Below are positions 35,051 to 43,643 of a DNA stretch of 64,000 bases, piece after piece. A program made the translations under genes and the position numbers. Source of the stretch: Candidatus Krumholzibacteriia bacterium (GTDB lineage Bacteria; Krumholzibacteriota; Krumholzibacteriia; G020349025); the NCBI GenBank assembly GCA_035649275.1, contig DASRJW010000101.1, positions 210,209 through 274,208 on the forward strand. Direction: 5' to 3'. Numbering within the stretch: position 1 is the stretch's first letter; every line of letters begins with the position of its first letter. A model generated the notes under the pieces. That model did not search any database. It had not been told where the DNA came from and saw only the letters and a list, made by a program, of their open reading frames with translations.

Positions 35051-36178
35051 TCACGAAGAGAGGTCGACACGCAGGTCGAGCAGGAGCCGCTTCGTCCAGG
35101 TTTCGAGATCATCGCGGCGCTCGAGCGAGCCCGAGATGCCGAGGATCGTGCGGCGGCCGAGAGCGAGACTCACGCTGCCCCGGTGCCCACGCAGGCGCGA
35201 GTGAAACCACCAATCATCGGCGTTGAAGGCAGCGAGCACGGCATCCTGCTCTGTACGATGATAGAAGTACTGCACCTGGACATGGCCATGGGCGCCCACA
35301 TCACCGAGCACGAGCCCGGCGCGCACACCCGTGGACGCCGCGTCCGCGCCGAGGTTCTCGACCCACTCGCCGTGGAGGACGCTCGGCACCGGTCCCAGCT
35401 GCGCGCGCCAGCGCAGCTGCAGGTCGAGGATGCGGAAGTCCGAGACGAAGCGAGCGTTGCGCGTGGCGTTGGTGCGCGCCAGCCCGTCAGCCACGAGCGC
35501 GTCGACGTGATCCCAGTACAGGTAAGCCAGCCGTGCGTCGGCGCCGCGTGGCCCACCATCGCGCCACGAGAACCCAGCCTGCACCGCCGCGAGCCGTGCC
35601 CAGCTCTCGGCCAGGTTGCGCACGCCGAGCCAGCCCGCTGCGAGCCTCCAGGCATCGAAATCGCCGCTGGGCAAGCGCGCGGCGATGGTGCCGCCATCGG
35701 GGCGCAGGTCGTCGTCCCAGGTGAGGGGCGTGAGCAGGAACGGGAGTGCATTGCGACCCGCGCTGATCTCGAGCTCCGGGCGCGGACGCCAGCGTCCATA
35801 GAGGAGATCGAGATTGAAGTCGTCGCTCGTTTCGTTGTCGTTGTTGATTCGATTCTCGGAGTTGTGATCGCTGCCGAGGGCCGCTTCGCCTGCAGTCCCG
35901 AGTTCGAGCGCTGCGAGCGGCGTCACGGCGGCACCGAAACGCAGGAAGGACCGGCCGCGCTGGACTTCGCGACCTCCAGGCAGTCCGTCCACGAAATCGC
36001 CGCGCACCCGCAGGTCTCCGAGCGTTCCCCACTGGTGCCAGCGGTCGCTCGCGACCGCCTGCAGCGTGTCGGGCCCGCCGATCCCAGGCAGCTCTTGCGC
36101 CTGCACCGCACTGAAGAGGGAAAAAGTCGGGCCCAGAGCGCAGAGGACGATCCCAAAGCGGCGGCTTCTCTCACCCAT
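35051..36178 (-). CDS. Putative porin
   Basis: 375 residues. A signal peptide (VLCALGPTFSLFSAVQAQE) is followed by long amphipathic strands to the end, e.g. FLRFGAAVTPLAALELGTAG, LLYGRWRPRPELEISAG, RNLAESWARLAAVQAGFSW and the end SVSLALGRRTILGISGSLE. The build is of a 16-stranded-like porin. It overlaps the end of the sensor-kinase gene (ATG 36178, stop of kinase 36171-36173), so it is co-translated. With kinase and cupredoxin as neighbours, it may be an outer-membrane pore for the same process. Confidence 0.75.
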   Translation of the reverse strand: MGERSRRFGIVLCALGPTFSLFSAVQAQELPGIGGPDTLQAVASDRWHQWGTLGDLRVRGDFVDGLPGGREVQRGRSFLRFGAAVTPLAALELGTAGEAALGSDHNSENRINNDNETSDDFNLDLLYGRWRPRPELEISAGRNALPFLLTPLTWDDDLRPDGGTIAARLPSGDFDAWRLAAGWLGVRNLAESWARLAAVQAGFSWRDGGPRGADARLAYLYWDHVDALVADGLARTNATRNARFVSDFRILDLQLRWRAQLGPVPSVLHGEWVENLGADAASTGVRAGLVLGDVGAHGHVQVQYFYHRTEQDAVLAAFNADDWWFHSRLRGHRGSVSLALGRRTILGISGSLERRDDLETWTKRLLLDLRVDLSS

Positions 36179-38420
36179 GGCGCCGTCTCGGCTCGTCACG
36201 CAGCGACTCGAGCGCGCGCAGCAGGTCGGCGCCATGGGAGAAGCGCCGCTCCGGCTCGCGTTCGAGACAGCGGAGCAGGAGGCGTTCGAGTTCTTCCGGG
36301 ATTTCGGGCCAGTGCACCCGGGGCGGCGTGGGAGTCGCCTTCAGCTGCTGCGCCAGGACTTCGTACGGATCTTCGCCGCGGAACGGTCGCCTGCCAGTGA
36401 ACACCTCGTAGAGCAGCACGCCGCTCGCGTAGATGTCGGCACGCTGGTCTACGTTGGCGCCGGTCAGCTGCTCGGGGGCCACGTAATGGGGCGTACCCAC
36501 CACGAAACCGGCCTGTGTCATCCCCGGCACCAGCCGCACCACGGGACGCGCCAGACCGAAGTCCATCAGCTTGGCGTTACCGTTCGATTGCAAGATGATG
36601 TTCTCCGGCTTGATGTCGCGGTGGATGATGTCCTGTGCGTGGGCGGCAGCGAGCCCTGCTCCGAGCTGCCGTGCCAGGTGCAGTCCCGCAGAGTACGGCA
36701 GCCGGCCAGAGCGCGCCAGGAGCGAGCGCAGGGTGCTCCCGTGGACATACTCCATCGAGATGCAAGGGATGCCATTCAGCTCCAAGAAGTCGAAGGTGCG
36801 CAGCACGTTCTGATGCGTGATCTTGCGCGCCAACTTGAGCTCGCTCTTCAGTCGCTCCAACATTTCCTGGTCCCGGGCGATTTCGGCGCGCAAGACCTTG
36901 AGAGCGATGATCTCGTCGAGATGCCGGTCATGGGCTTTGAGAACGACGCCCATGCCGCCCGTGCCGAGGGTGGACAAGATCTCGTAGCGTCCCCCCAGCA
37001 CGGTACCGGGCTGTAGCCCGGCGAGTGGTGGTGGCGGTGGCGGCGGCGGTGATGGCTCCTGGTCCCGTGCTCCGCTGCCCGTCGCCAGTGCCGGGGCCAC
37101 CGCGGGTGCTGGCGCGCTGCCGTGCGCCGCGGGCTCTGGCGCGCCGCCGTGCGCTGCCTGGGTTGGCTTCGGGGAGGACGACCCCGCCACAGGCAGGGCC
37201 GGCTCCGTGGAGGTGGCGCCCTCCGCGGACGCACCGTGAACGGCCTCGGTGAGAGGCGCGGGCATCGCGCGTGAGAGCGACTCGATATAGCTCTGCATGT
37301 CGCGCTTCTCGCGCAGATCCGCCAACAAGGTATTGAACGTTTGCGCCAGCTCAGCCACCTCGTCGTTGCCGCTCACCTCGACTTGCTGATCGTAGTCGCC
37401 CTGGCGCGCCGCCGCAGCGGCAACCGCCAGCTGCCGCACGGGGCGCAAGGTGCGGCGCGAGAGTCCGTACGAGAGAGCGAGCGCGAGGAGCATGGCGACC
37501 ACTCCAGCCCCTACCAAGAGCTGCTCGATCTGGTGGAACGCACGCAGCTCGATGTCCAGCGGCGCCAGCGCCATCGCGACCGCCGGCGATGGCTCGGCCT
37601 GCAGTGGCCGGACGAGGGCGATCCAGTCGTGCCCGTCGACATCGAGCTCGAGCGGCGCTCCCCCATGGGCGGCGAGGGACGACCCTCCCGCCAGGCCCTT
37701 CCGGCGCAGCGCCGCCAGGAGCTGCGTCTGGCTCGGCGCGTCGAGAGTGCTCGCCACCACGGCGGCTTCCGCATCCCCGAGGGCCAGATAGACGACATCG
37801 GTGCCGCTCAGGCGCTTCATCTCGAGGGCCTGCGAGTCGTCGATCGGAAAGCCGATCACGAACAAACCGAACAGCGTCGTCTCCTTCGCCAGTGGCAAGG
37901 CGACGGCATCGTAGAGCGCGCCGTTTTCCTGCCAGATGCCCACGCCCTCTCCCCGCTGCAGTGCAGCGGCCACAAGCGGCGCCTGGGCGAGGTTCTCCGG
38001 CGCCGCTCCCGGGCGGTCGGTGCGGGCGAGAACACGCCCCTCGGGATCGAGCACGATGGCGAAACCGAAGCCGAATTCCTGCCGGCGGTCTTCGAGGAGA
38101 TGCAGGATCGAGCTGTCGTAGACGGTGCCTTCCGCCTCGGCGGCATAGGCAGTCAGGTAGGGATCGCGCGCCAGGCTGCGCGCCAGGCCCCGCAGGTACT
38201 GCCGGCGCTGTTCCTGCACGGCGGTCAGTGCCGACTGGCTGTTGTTCAGAGCGCGCAACACGGCACGCCGAGAAACCCGCGCTGCCCCGATGGCGGTGAC
38301 GACCACCGAAAGCAGGATCGAGACGCCGATCACCGCCGCCATGAGCAGGAAGATGCGCGTCCCGAGGGACGGCCCGGTCCGGCTGTCAGCGGTAGTCTTT
38401 GCCGGTGGTGGCGTTTGCAT
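36171..38420 (-). CDS. Membrane sensor Ser/Thr protein kinase (Cache-like sensor, HAMP, PknB-type kinase)
   Basis: 749 residues. TM1 is at ~22-45. An extracytoplasmic sensor of about 230 residues shows double-Cache-like pieces (IVLDPEGRVLARTDRPG; GVGIWQENGALYDAVALPL). TM2 is at ~300-320, then HAMP (LSRRTLRPVRQLA), a Pro/Ala linker, and a kinase domain from ~485. Kinase motifs are LGTGGMGVVLKAHD (Gly loop), HRDIKPEN (600-607) and DFGLARP (620-626). Lys in IALKVL and the GTPHYVAPE (APE) loop are present, so it looks active. It probably phosphorylates Ser/Thr targets in response to a periplasmic ligand. It overlaps the cupredoxin gene (35 nt) and the porin gene (8 nt), so one operon. Confidence 0.93.
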   Translation of the reverse strand: MQTPPPAKTTADSRTGPSLGTRIFLLMAAVIGVSILLSVVVTAIGAARVSRRAVLRALNNSQSALTAVQEQRRQYLRGLARSLARDPYLTAYAAEAEGTVYDSSILHLLEDRRQEFGFGFAIVLDPEGRVLARTDRPGAAPENLAQAPLVAAALQRGEGVGIWQENGALYDAVALPLAKETTLFGLFVIGFPIDDSQALEMKRLSGTDVVYLALGDAEAAVVASTLDAPSQTQLLAALRRKGLAGGSSLAAHGGAPLELDVDGHDWIALVRPLQAEPSPAVAMALAPLDIELRAFHQIEQLLVGAGVVAMLLALALSYGLSRRTLRPVRQLAVAAAAARQGDYDQQVEVSGNDEVAELAQTFNTLLADLREKRDMQSYIESLSRAMPAPLTEAVHGASAEGATSTEPALPVAGSSSPKPTQAAHGGAPEPAAHGSAPAPAVAPALATGSGARDQEPSPPPPPPPPLAGLQPGTVLGGRYEILSTLGTGGMGVVLKAHDRHLDEIIALKVLRAEIARDQEMLERLKSELKLARKITHQNVLRTFDFLELNGIPCISMEYVHGSTLRSLLARSGRLPYSAGLHLARQLGAGLAAAHAQDIIHRDIKPENIILQSNGNAKLMDFGLARPVVRLVPGMTQAGFVVGTPHYVAPEQLTGANVDQRADIYASGVLLYEVFTGRRPFRGEDPYEVLAQQLKATPTPPRVHWPEIPEELERLLLRCLEREPERRFSHGADLLRALESLRDEPRRRHG

Positions 38421-39075
38421 AGGGTTTGCCGTTCTTGTCAGGATGCAGGGGCACGAGCGGCTTGCTCACCTCGAGGCGAACGTCGAGCGTGTCGGAAGCA
38501 CTGGGTCGGAGCTCGCGCGACCACGGCGCCGCGCGCTCGTGCCAGACGACGAACAGTCCATCCTTCTCGGGTAGATCGGCGAGTATGAAGGTCCCGTCCG
38601 CGGCTGGCGACGCGAAGTAGGGTGTGTCCAACACGAGGATGTACGCCACCATGTCGTGGTGCACGTTGCAAAAAACGCGCACCAGCCCTGGGCTGCGGAA
38701 GGTGGCTGCCTTGCCCTCGCCTTCGGGGTAGAGGCCGAGGTCGAAGGCATTGGCGCCCGAGACCGAAAACACGTTGTGCAAAATGGGATCGAAGTTCGGG
38801 AAGCGCACCGTGCTGCCCACGGTGACAGCGGCGACGCGGGGCACGAACTCTTTGCGGCGCATGCTGATCTCGCTCGGTCGCGGCAGCGGTTGGACCTCGA
38901 CGGGAGTGCTGGGCTTGAAGTAGACGACGGCGTGCCGCACCTCGTCCGAACGCAAGGCTTCTCCTTGCGCCGCGAGCTCGATGTGCCCCACGAGCTGCGC
39001 TGCACGGGCCACGGCCGGGTGGGTGACGAGGAGGAGCGCTGTGGCCAGGGAACGGATGGGGGTTGGGATGCGCAT
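38386..39075 (-). CDS. Cupredoxin-fold secreted protein (methylamine-utilisation-like)
   Basis: 229 residues with a signal peptide (LATALLLVTHPAVARAAQ). The mature domain has AVVYFKPSTPVEVQPLP, then DPILHNVFSVSGANAFDLGLYP and FRSPGLVRVFCNVHHDMVAYILVLDTPYF. These give the type I copper ligand set His (in LHN), Cys (in VFCN), His (in HHD) and Met (in DMV) expected for plastocyanin-like domains. A C-terminal beta unit (ADGTFILADLPEKDGLFVVWH) resembles a carboxypeptidase-regulatory domain. It is probably periplasmic. It overlaps the kinase gene start by 35 nt, so a copper/electron-transfer protein feeds the same operon. Confidence 0.8.
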   Translation of the reverse strand: MRIPTPIRSLATALLLVTHPAVARAAQLVGHIELAAQGEALRSDEVRHAVVYFKPSTPVEVQPLPRPSEISMRRKEFVPRVAAVTVGSTVRFPNFDPILHNVFSVSGANAFDLGLYPEGEGKAATFRSPGLVRVFCNVHHDMVAYILVLDTPYFASPAADGTFILADLPEKDGLFVVWHERAAPWSRELRPSASDTLDVRLEVSKPLVPLHPDKNGKPYANATTGKDYR

Positions 39076-39113
39076 GCCGTGGGGCGGATCCTAGCAGATC
39101 CTGCCCGCCGGAG

Positions 39114-39740
39114 TTACTGCATGCGCTGCAGCTGGACCGGCACCTTCCCGCCCGCTTGCTCGCGTTGGAAACGGATCTCCACCTTCGTCGCGGGCAACGG
39201 CTGGCCGGTGGGCAGCGAAACGCGATAGATGGCGTAAGGGCTCGTCAGCGCCTGGATGAGCATGGCGTCCGGCGCCGGCTCGGTGAGCTCGAGGGTACAG
39301 TCGAGTCGACGCTGCGCAGCGTCGAATTGCACTTCCCGGGCAGCGATGGCGTAGCCGCCGGTCGGTTTCGTGCCCTGGTGAACGCAGAGGACGAACTCGC
39401 GAGCGAAGTCGACCGGAGGGGGAGCGGAGCCGTAGGTGCTCTGCCAATAGCTCTCAAAGGCGCCAGCATCGTGAAACAGCCGGTACGATGGTGGGGCTTG
39501 CGGTTCGCTGCCGGCCTGCTTCATGCCGGTGTCCTGGACGATCAGCTCGAGAGGCAGTGAAGCCATTTGCACCGTCGGCTTGCAGCCGGGCGTCATGCCG
39601 AACACGACGAGGGCGAGCAAGCCCCAGAAGCGGTGAACACGGATCGCGGCGCGGGTGCGGCCCTCCCGAAGCGAACGACCGCACCCGCGACTCGTCAGGT
39701 CAGTGGGCCTGCCTGCCCACACGTGAACGTGCTTGGACAC
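39114..39740 (-). CDS. PrcB-like C-terminal domain lipoprotein
   Basis: 208 residues. A hydrophobic stretch ends in GMTPGC (a lipobox, Cys near residue 54). After it comes YRLFHDAGAFESYWQSTYGS, then DFAREFVLCVHQGTKPTGGYAI, which matches the PrcB-type domain known from treponemal protease complexes. GTG 39740 follows AGGAGAACGA, a strong ribosome-binding site, although it overlaps the subtilase gene by 41 nt and gives an unusually long N-terminus of about 36 residues before the hydrophobic segment. PrcB-like proteins pair with subtilisin-like PrtP, and here a subtilase gene lies directly upstream, which supports a protease-complex role. Confidence 0.75.
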   Translation of the reverse strand: MSKHVHVWAGRPTDLTSRGCGRSLREGRTRAAIRVHRFWGLLALVVFGMTPGCKPTVQMASLPLELIVQDTGMKQAGSEPQAPPSYRLFHDAGAFESYWQSTYGSAPPPVDFAREFVLCVHQGTKPTGGYAIAAREVQFDAAQRRLDCTLELTEPAPDAMLIQALTSPYAIYRVSLPTGQPLPATKVEIRFQREQAGGKVPVQLQRMQ

Positions 39741-41475
39741 TCGTTCTCCTGAGCGCCAGGATACCGAGGATGACGATCGCCAGGTTGCCGAGTCCCAGCA
39801 GCAGCTGGCGGCCGTTCGATGTCGATCCCGGGAGCGTCAGCGCGAAGTTCCCGCACGGCTGGCCGCCCTCGGGAGCGGCGACCTGGAACTCGAAAGTGCG
39901 GCTCTGACGCGTCTGCCCTCCATCGTCGCTCACCGTGACGAAGTAGCTGACCACGGACCCGAAAGCCTGGCCGGCGATGTCGGCGGTGTAAACGCCCGGC
40001 GCCGGCGAGGTCATCCCCACCATCGTCGTCGGGCCCGCATTCACCCGGTAGACTAGCTCGGCGGTAGCGATCGTGCCATCGTCCGTGGCTTCCGCCTGCA
40101 CGTGATAGGGTCCGTCCACATTCGAAGTATTGTCCAAACGGCTGACGAATGCCACCTGTGGCTCGGTCGAGAGCGCACCTTGGGCGTTCAGCCGCCCGCC
40201 GCTCACGGTGTTGGTCTCGAACGCGGGTTTCACCTCGACGCTGCCCGCCAGGCGCACCATGACCTCGCGATACCCGAGCCCGGGATACTGCGCCAGCACC
40301 AAGGCGGCAACGCCGCTCACGTGCGGGGTGGCCATCGAAGTGCCGTCGAAGGACTGGTAGCCATTGTCCGGCGTCGTGCTCAGGATGCCGACGCCCGGAG
40401 CGGCCAGGTCGACGGTCTTGCGCCCGACGTTCGAGAAGGTCGCGAGCCGATCGTCGCGATCGGAGGCGGCCACGGCGAGCACGTTCTCGACCTCGTAGTT
40501 GGACGGGTAGCTGGGCGTATTGTCGTTGTCCCTGCCCTCGTTGCCTGCCGCTGCGACAAAGAGCACATTGTGGTCGCGGGCGAACACGATGGCCTCCTGC
40601 AAGGCCCGCGAGAACCCGCCGCCACCCCAGCTGTTGTTCTGCACCCGGGCGCCGTTCTGGGCTGCGTACAGGATGGCTCCGATGGCGTCCGACGCGTCGC
40701 CGCTGCCATTGCCATCCAGGAACTTGAGCGCCATGATGGAGGCGCGCCAGTTCACGCCGACGACGCCCTTTTGATTGTCGCCGCTGGCGGCGATGGTGCC
40801 GGCGACGTGCGAGCCGTGGGCGTTATCGTCCATCGGATCGTTGTCGTTCGAGGCGAAGTCCCAGCCGAAGACGTCGTCGATGAAGCCGTTGCCGTCGTCG
40901 TCCTTGCCGTTCGTTTCCTTGCCCTTCCCGGTCTCGCCCGGGTTCCGCCACATGTTGTCGTGCAGATCTTCGTGGTTGTAGTCGACGCCCGTATCGATGA
41001 TGGCGACGACCACGTCGTGACTCCCTTTCTGCGTGTCCCACGCTTCCACCGCGTCGATGTCGGCGTCATTGGCGTTCTGCATCGCCCAGAGTTCGGCGAA
41101 GCGGGGGTCGTTCGGCACCGCCGAAGCCTTGTAGATGTAGTTGGGCTCGGCATAAACCACCGCCGGATCGCTGGTGTAGCGCTCTGCCGTCACCCGTGCG
41201 TCGCCAGGCGAGGTGATGCGGCAGAGGTGGACATCGATGGCCGGGAAATAGGCCAGGCTTTGGAACCCCGCCCCAGCCAGCGACGCCTCCACCTGCTGTG
41301 CAGAGAGCGTCGGCTTGAACTTGACCAGCATTTCATCGGGCGCGCAAGCCGGCGGCGCCACCGGTGGTTCCGGGGCCACATCCTCGACGGGTTGCTTCGA
41401 CTTGCACGAGGAAACGAGCGTAGCCGTGGAGAGTGCTAGAAGCGAGCGAACGAGCCGTTTCATCCCCTGATCCAT
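39700..41475 (-). CDS. Subtilisin-like S8 serine peptidase, lipoprotein with C-terminal membrane anchor
   Basis: 591 residues. The lipobox VSSC puts Cys near residue 24. A propeptide-like region (PDEMLVKFKPTLSAQQVEAS, then VVYAEPNYIYK) is followed by the S8 catalytic domain: AIIDTGVDYNHEDL (Asp161), DDNAHGSHVAGTIA (His220) and FDGTSMATPHVSGVAAL (Ser380). The oxyanion-hole Asn is in FVAAAGNEGRD. A beta-sandwich and C-terminal hydrophobic segment (LLLGLGNLAIVILGILAL) plus Arg-rich tail look like a second membrane anchor or sorting tail. ATG 41475 has GGAGGAGG just upstream. The stop overlaps the PrcB-like gene, so a PrtP/PrcB-like pair is suggested. Confidence 0.92.
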   Translation of the reverse strand: MDQGMKRLVRSLLALSTATLVSSCKSKQPVEDVAPEPPVAPPACAPDEMLVKFKPTLSAQQVEASLAGAGFQSLAYFPAIDVHLCRITSPGDARVTAERYTSDPAVVYAEPNYIYKASAVPNDPRFAELWAMQNANDADIDAVEAWDTQKGSHDVVVAIIDTGVDYNHEDLHDNMWRNPGETGKGKETNGKDDDGNGFIDDVFGWDFASNDNDPMDDNAHGSHVAGTIAASGDNQKGVVGVNWRASIMALKFLDGNGSGDASDAIGAILYAAQNGARVQNNSWGGGGFSRALQEAIVFARDHNVLFVAAAGNEGRDNDNTPSYPSNYEVENVLAVAASDRDDRLATFSNVGRKTVDLAAPGVGILSTTPDNGYQSFDGTSMATPHVSGVAALVLAQYPGLGYREVMVRLAGSVEVKPAFETNTVSGGRLNAQGALSTEPQVAFVSRLDNTSNVDGPYHVQAEATDDGTIATAELVYRVNAGPTTMVGMTSPAPGVYTADIAGQAFGSVVSYFVTVSDDGGQTRQSRTFEFQVAAPEGGQPCGNFALTLPGSTSNGRQLLLGLGNLAIVILGILALRRTSVQARSRVGRQAH

Positions 41476-41733
41476 CACATCCTCCTCCACCCAACGGACA
41501 CCACTTTACGAGACGGAACTCGCTGATCTTTCGTACTCCATGCGTCGTCCATGCAATGTGCAAGTGGTGTGCCTGCAATGTAATAAGCAAGGAATGGCAC
41601 CTGCAATTTGACGCCATCTCCGGCTCGTCTGGAACGCAATGAAGCTGGCCGTCATGGACAAAAACGGCCCAGTCGGCATCACGCCGCTTCACCAGCCCGG
41701 TACGGCAGGCGCGCAAGAGAAACTTGGGAGGGC
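41476..41733. other. Intergenic region upstream of the subtilase operon
   Basis: This is a locally AT-richer stretch (around 41500-41640) that should carry the promoter of the minus-strand subtilase-kinase operon. CCTGCAAT occurs twice (about 41570 and 41600). No terminator or operator is certain. Confidence 0.35.
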
Positions 41734-42265
41734 TCAAGCCAGAGGCAAGTGGAGCGTGGCGGACCAGATGATCTCATCGTGGATCTGGAGCATTCGCCCG
41801 GCTCGCCGCAGCGATTCCGCGTCCGGGGCCAGAAAAACACAGATCATCGTGAGCCCGTCCTGGGAGAGATAGGACTCGAGGCGCTTGGCGTCGTTTGCCT
41901 CCAAGCACGAGGTCGAGCCGCTTGGATCCTGCGGACGTCCTGCGGCGTGATCGGCGCGGTGAAGCGTCTCTCGGCAACGACGTGTACCCGCGAGTCGGCG
42001 GGGGCCCCGCACCATGTTCCCGGATGCGTTCGCAGGCCCAGGCGTGGTCGAAGGGAACACCGGCCTTGCGTTCGGCAACCCGGACGGATTCGGCGTCCGG
42101 CGCTTCGTACAGACAGAGCATGCGTTTGCGGTCGCGCGAGAAGAGCGTCTGCACGAAGGTCACCCGGTGCGTTTGCAGGCAACCGGCGCTGGCGCTTTCG
42201 ACCGATTGAATCGACTCGAAATCGACCGGGGTATCGAAGCGACGCTCAACGATCACGAGCTCCAC
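41734..42265 (-). pseudogene. Tandem DUF4242 protein gene broken by two frameshifts
   Basis: Start ATG 42265 reads MELVIVERRFDTPVDFESIQ, CLYEAPDAESVRVAERKAGVP and DHAWACERI, a DUF4242-type (Ni-binding SCO4226-like) unit. Near the GGGGCCCCC run (about 42000) the frame shifts and the next frame gives RVHVVAERRFTAPITPQDVR, a second copy. After another shift near 41945 a third frame gives CLEANDAKRLESYLSQDG, CVFLAPDAESLRRAGRML and HDEIIWSATLHLPLA to a stop at 41734. The two shifts are in the same direction and do not cancel. Either a decayed gene or assembly errors in G/C runs. Confidence 0.75.
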
Positions 42266-42541
42266 GTCGGCCCCTCGCTTCCTCCGGGGCCCTCGCGGAG
42301 CACTTCAAGATCGCCTAACAGGTTTATCCGCAACAACTTAATGCCTCACGGCGACCCTGCCATGGATGGGGTGAGAGGGCCTGGAACGAGGGCGCGTGGC
42401 TGCAGACTCCGGAGATTCCACCGTCATTTTCCCGCATTCTCCACGGTCCTTCCAACGGTTTCTCACACGGTGGCAGCGTTTCCTTCTTCAAGAGACGGGA
42501 GCGACCCGTCGGACGAAGTGACCGCCACGAAGGGAAACCCC
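42266..42541. other. 276-bp divergent intergenic region
   Basis: This region separates the broken DUF4242 gene (minus) from the diiron oxygenase gene (plus). A locally AT-rich patch at about 42318-42350 could be a promoter. No operator or RNA gene is recognised. Confidence 0.35.
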
Positions 42542-43516
42542 ATGCGACCCGAAACGATGACCCTGGACCCGAGCCCCACAGCCGCCGGCGGCATGCGCCG
42601 CGAGGGCTGGCCGGGCTACACCTATGAGGCGGCGCTCGCCGCTTCCGAGCGGGTCAACTGGCGCGTGGAAGACGTGATCGGCGGCGACAAGCGCCTCGAT
42701 TTCTCCAAGCCGTTCTTGCCGGAGTCGCTGGCGCGTGTCCAGGGCCTCGCCTTCCTGTCACCTGCCGAGAAGCGCATCCTGAACCAGATTCGCGGGCACG
42801 ATTACCTCTATATCTTCGGCCTGGTCGAAGAGTTCATCGTGCCTTACGTCCTCGATCATGTCCGGCCGATGTTGCACGCCGACGATACGCGGGTGCGGGC
42901 CTTCCTGCAGTTCGCGGCCGAGGAAGCGAAGCACATCCAGTTGTTCCGGCGCTTCCGCCAGGAGTTCCTGCGCGAATTCGGCAGCGAGTGCGAGGTCATC
43001 GGTCCGCCCGAGGCGATCGCGCAGGCCGTGCTGTCGAAGCACCCGCTCTCCGTGGCGCTCGCCATCCTGCAGATCGAATGGATGACGCAGCGTCACTACG
43101 TCGACAGCATCCGCGACGATGGAGAGCTGGACCCGCAGTTCAAGAGCCTCCTGAAGCACCACTGGATGGAGGAAGCGCAGCACGCCAAGCTGGATACCTT
43201 GATGGTGGAGGCCATCGGCGCCGCCTGCAGCCCGGAGGAAGTCGCGACCGCCATCGACGGCTACCTGGAGATCGGCGGGATGCTCGACGGCGGGCTCATT
43301 CAGCAGGTGGAGTTCGACCTGGCCGCGTTCGAGCGGGCTGCCCGACGCACCCTCGGAGAAGCCGAGCGCGAAGAATTCCGCTCGGTGCAGCGCCAGGCGA
43401 CGCGCTGGACCTTCCTCGGGTCGGGGATGACCCACAAGAGCTTCCTCGCCACCCTGGAACTGCTGTCGCCCGGTGCCTCCTCCCGGATCCTCACCGTCGC
43501 ACCGGCCTTCTGCTAG
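42542..43516 (+). CDS. AurF-like diiron oxygenase (ferritin-like)
   Basis: 324 residues with no signal peptide. Ligands of a carboxylate-bridged diiron site are visible in two helical repeats: Glu96-Glu97 (LVEEF), then EEAKH (127-131), Glu179 (IEWMTQRHY with His185), and HHWMEEAQHAKLD (Glu210/211, His214). The spacing matches AurF/CmlI-type N-oxygenases and related ferritin-like oxidases. The substrate is unknown; no arylamine pathway lies nearby. ATG 42542 has GAAGGG upstream. It is followed by two tandem hairpins, so it is probably monocistronic. Confidence 0.85.
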   Translation: MRPETMTLDPSPTAAGGMRREGWPGYTYEAALAASERVNWRVEDVIGGDKRLDFSKPFLPESLARVQGLAFLSPAEKRILNQIRGHDYLYIFGLVEEFIVPYVLDHVRPMLHADDTRVRAFLQFAAEEAKHIQLFRRFRQEFLREFGSECEVIGPPEAIAQAVLSKHPLSVALAILQIEWMTQRHYVDSIRDDGELDPQFKSLLKHHWMEEAQHAKLDTLMVEAIGAACSPEEVATAIDGYLEIGGMLDGGLIQQVEFDLAAFERAARRTLGEAEREEFRSVQRQATRWTFLGSGMTHKSFLATLELLSPGASSRILTVAPAFC

Positions 43517-43524
43517 GCCGGTGC
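43499..43524 (+). terminator. First of two tandem hairpins, spanning the stop of the diiron oxygenase gene
   Basis: A 9-bp perfect stem (GCACCGGCC and GGCCGGTGC, 8-nt loop) overlaps the TAG at 43514-43516. It precedes a second hairpin and probably helps transcription end. Confidence 0.5.
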
Positions 43525-43529
43525 GCTCG

Positions 43530-43556
43530 GGGTCCGGTGCCGTTCGCACCGGACCC
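43530..43556 (+). terminator. Second tandem hairpin after the diiron oxygenase gene
   Basis: An 11-bp perfect stem (GGGTCCGGTGC and GCACCGGACCC, 5-nt loop) occurs just after the stop. No long T-run follows, but GTCTTGTTGG is nearby. It is likely the terminator of the oxygenase gene and may also stop the minus-strand AMIN-protein transcript. Confidence 0.6.
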
Positions 43557-43643
43557 GGCTGGAGGTCTTGTTGGTGCAAGCGGTACCCTGAGTAGTGAGC
43601 TAATGTGGCGGCCCGGCGCCGCAGGTGGGCCTTCTTGCCGGCA

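Noticed and set aside
41333-41737. Minus-strand frame upstream of the subtilase gene
   Set aside because: It overlaps the subtilase signal peptide region in another frame and has no homology-like features.
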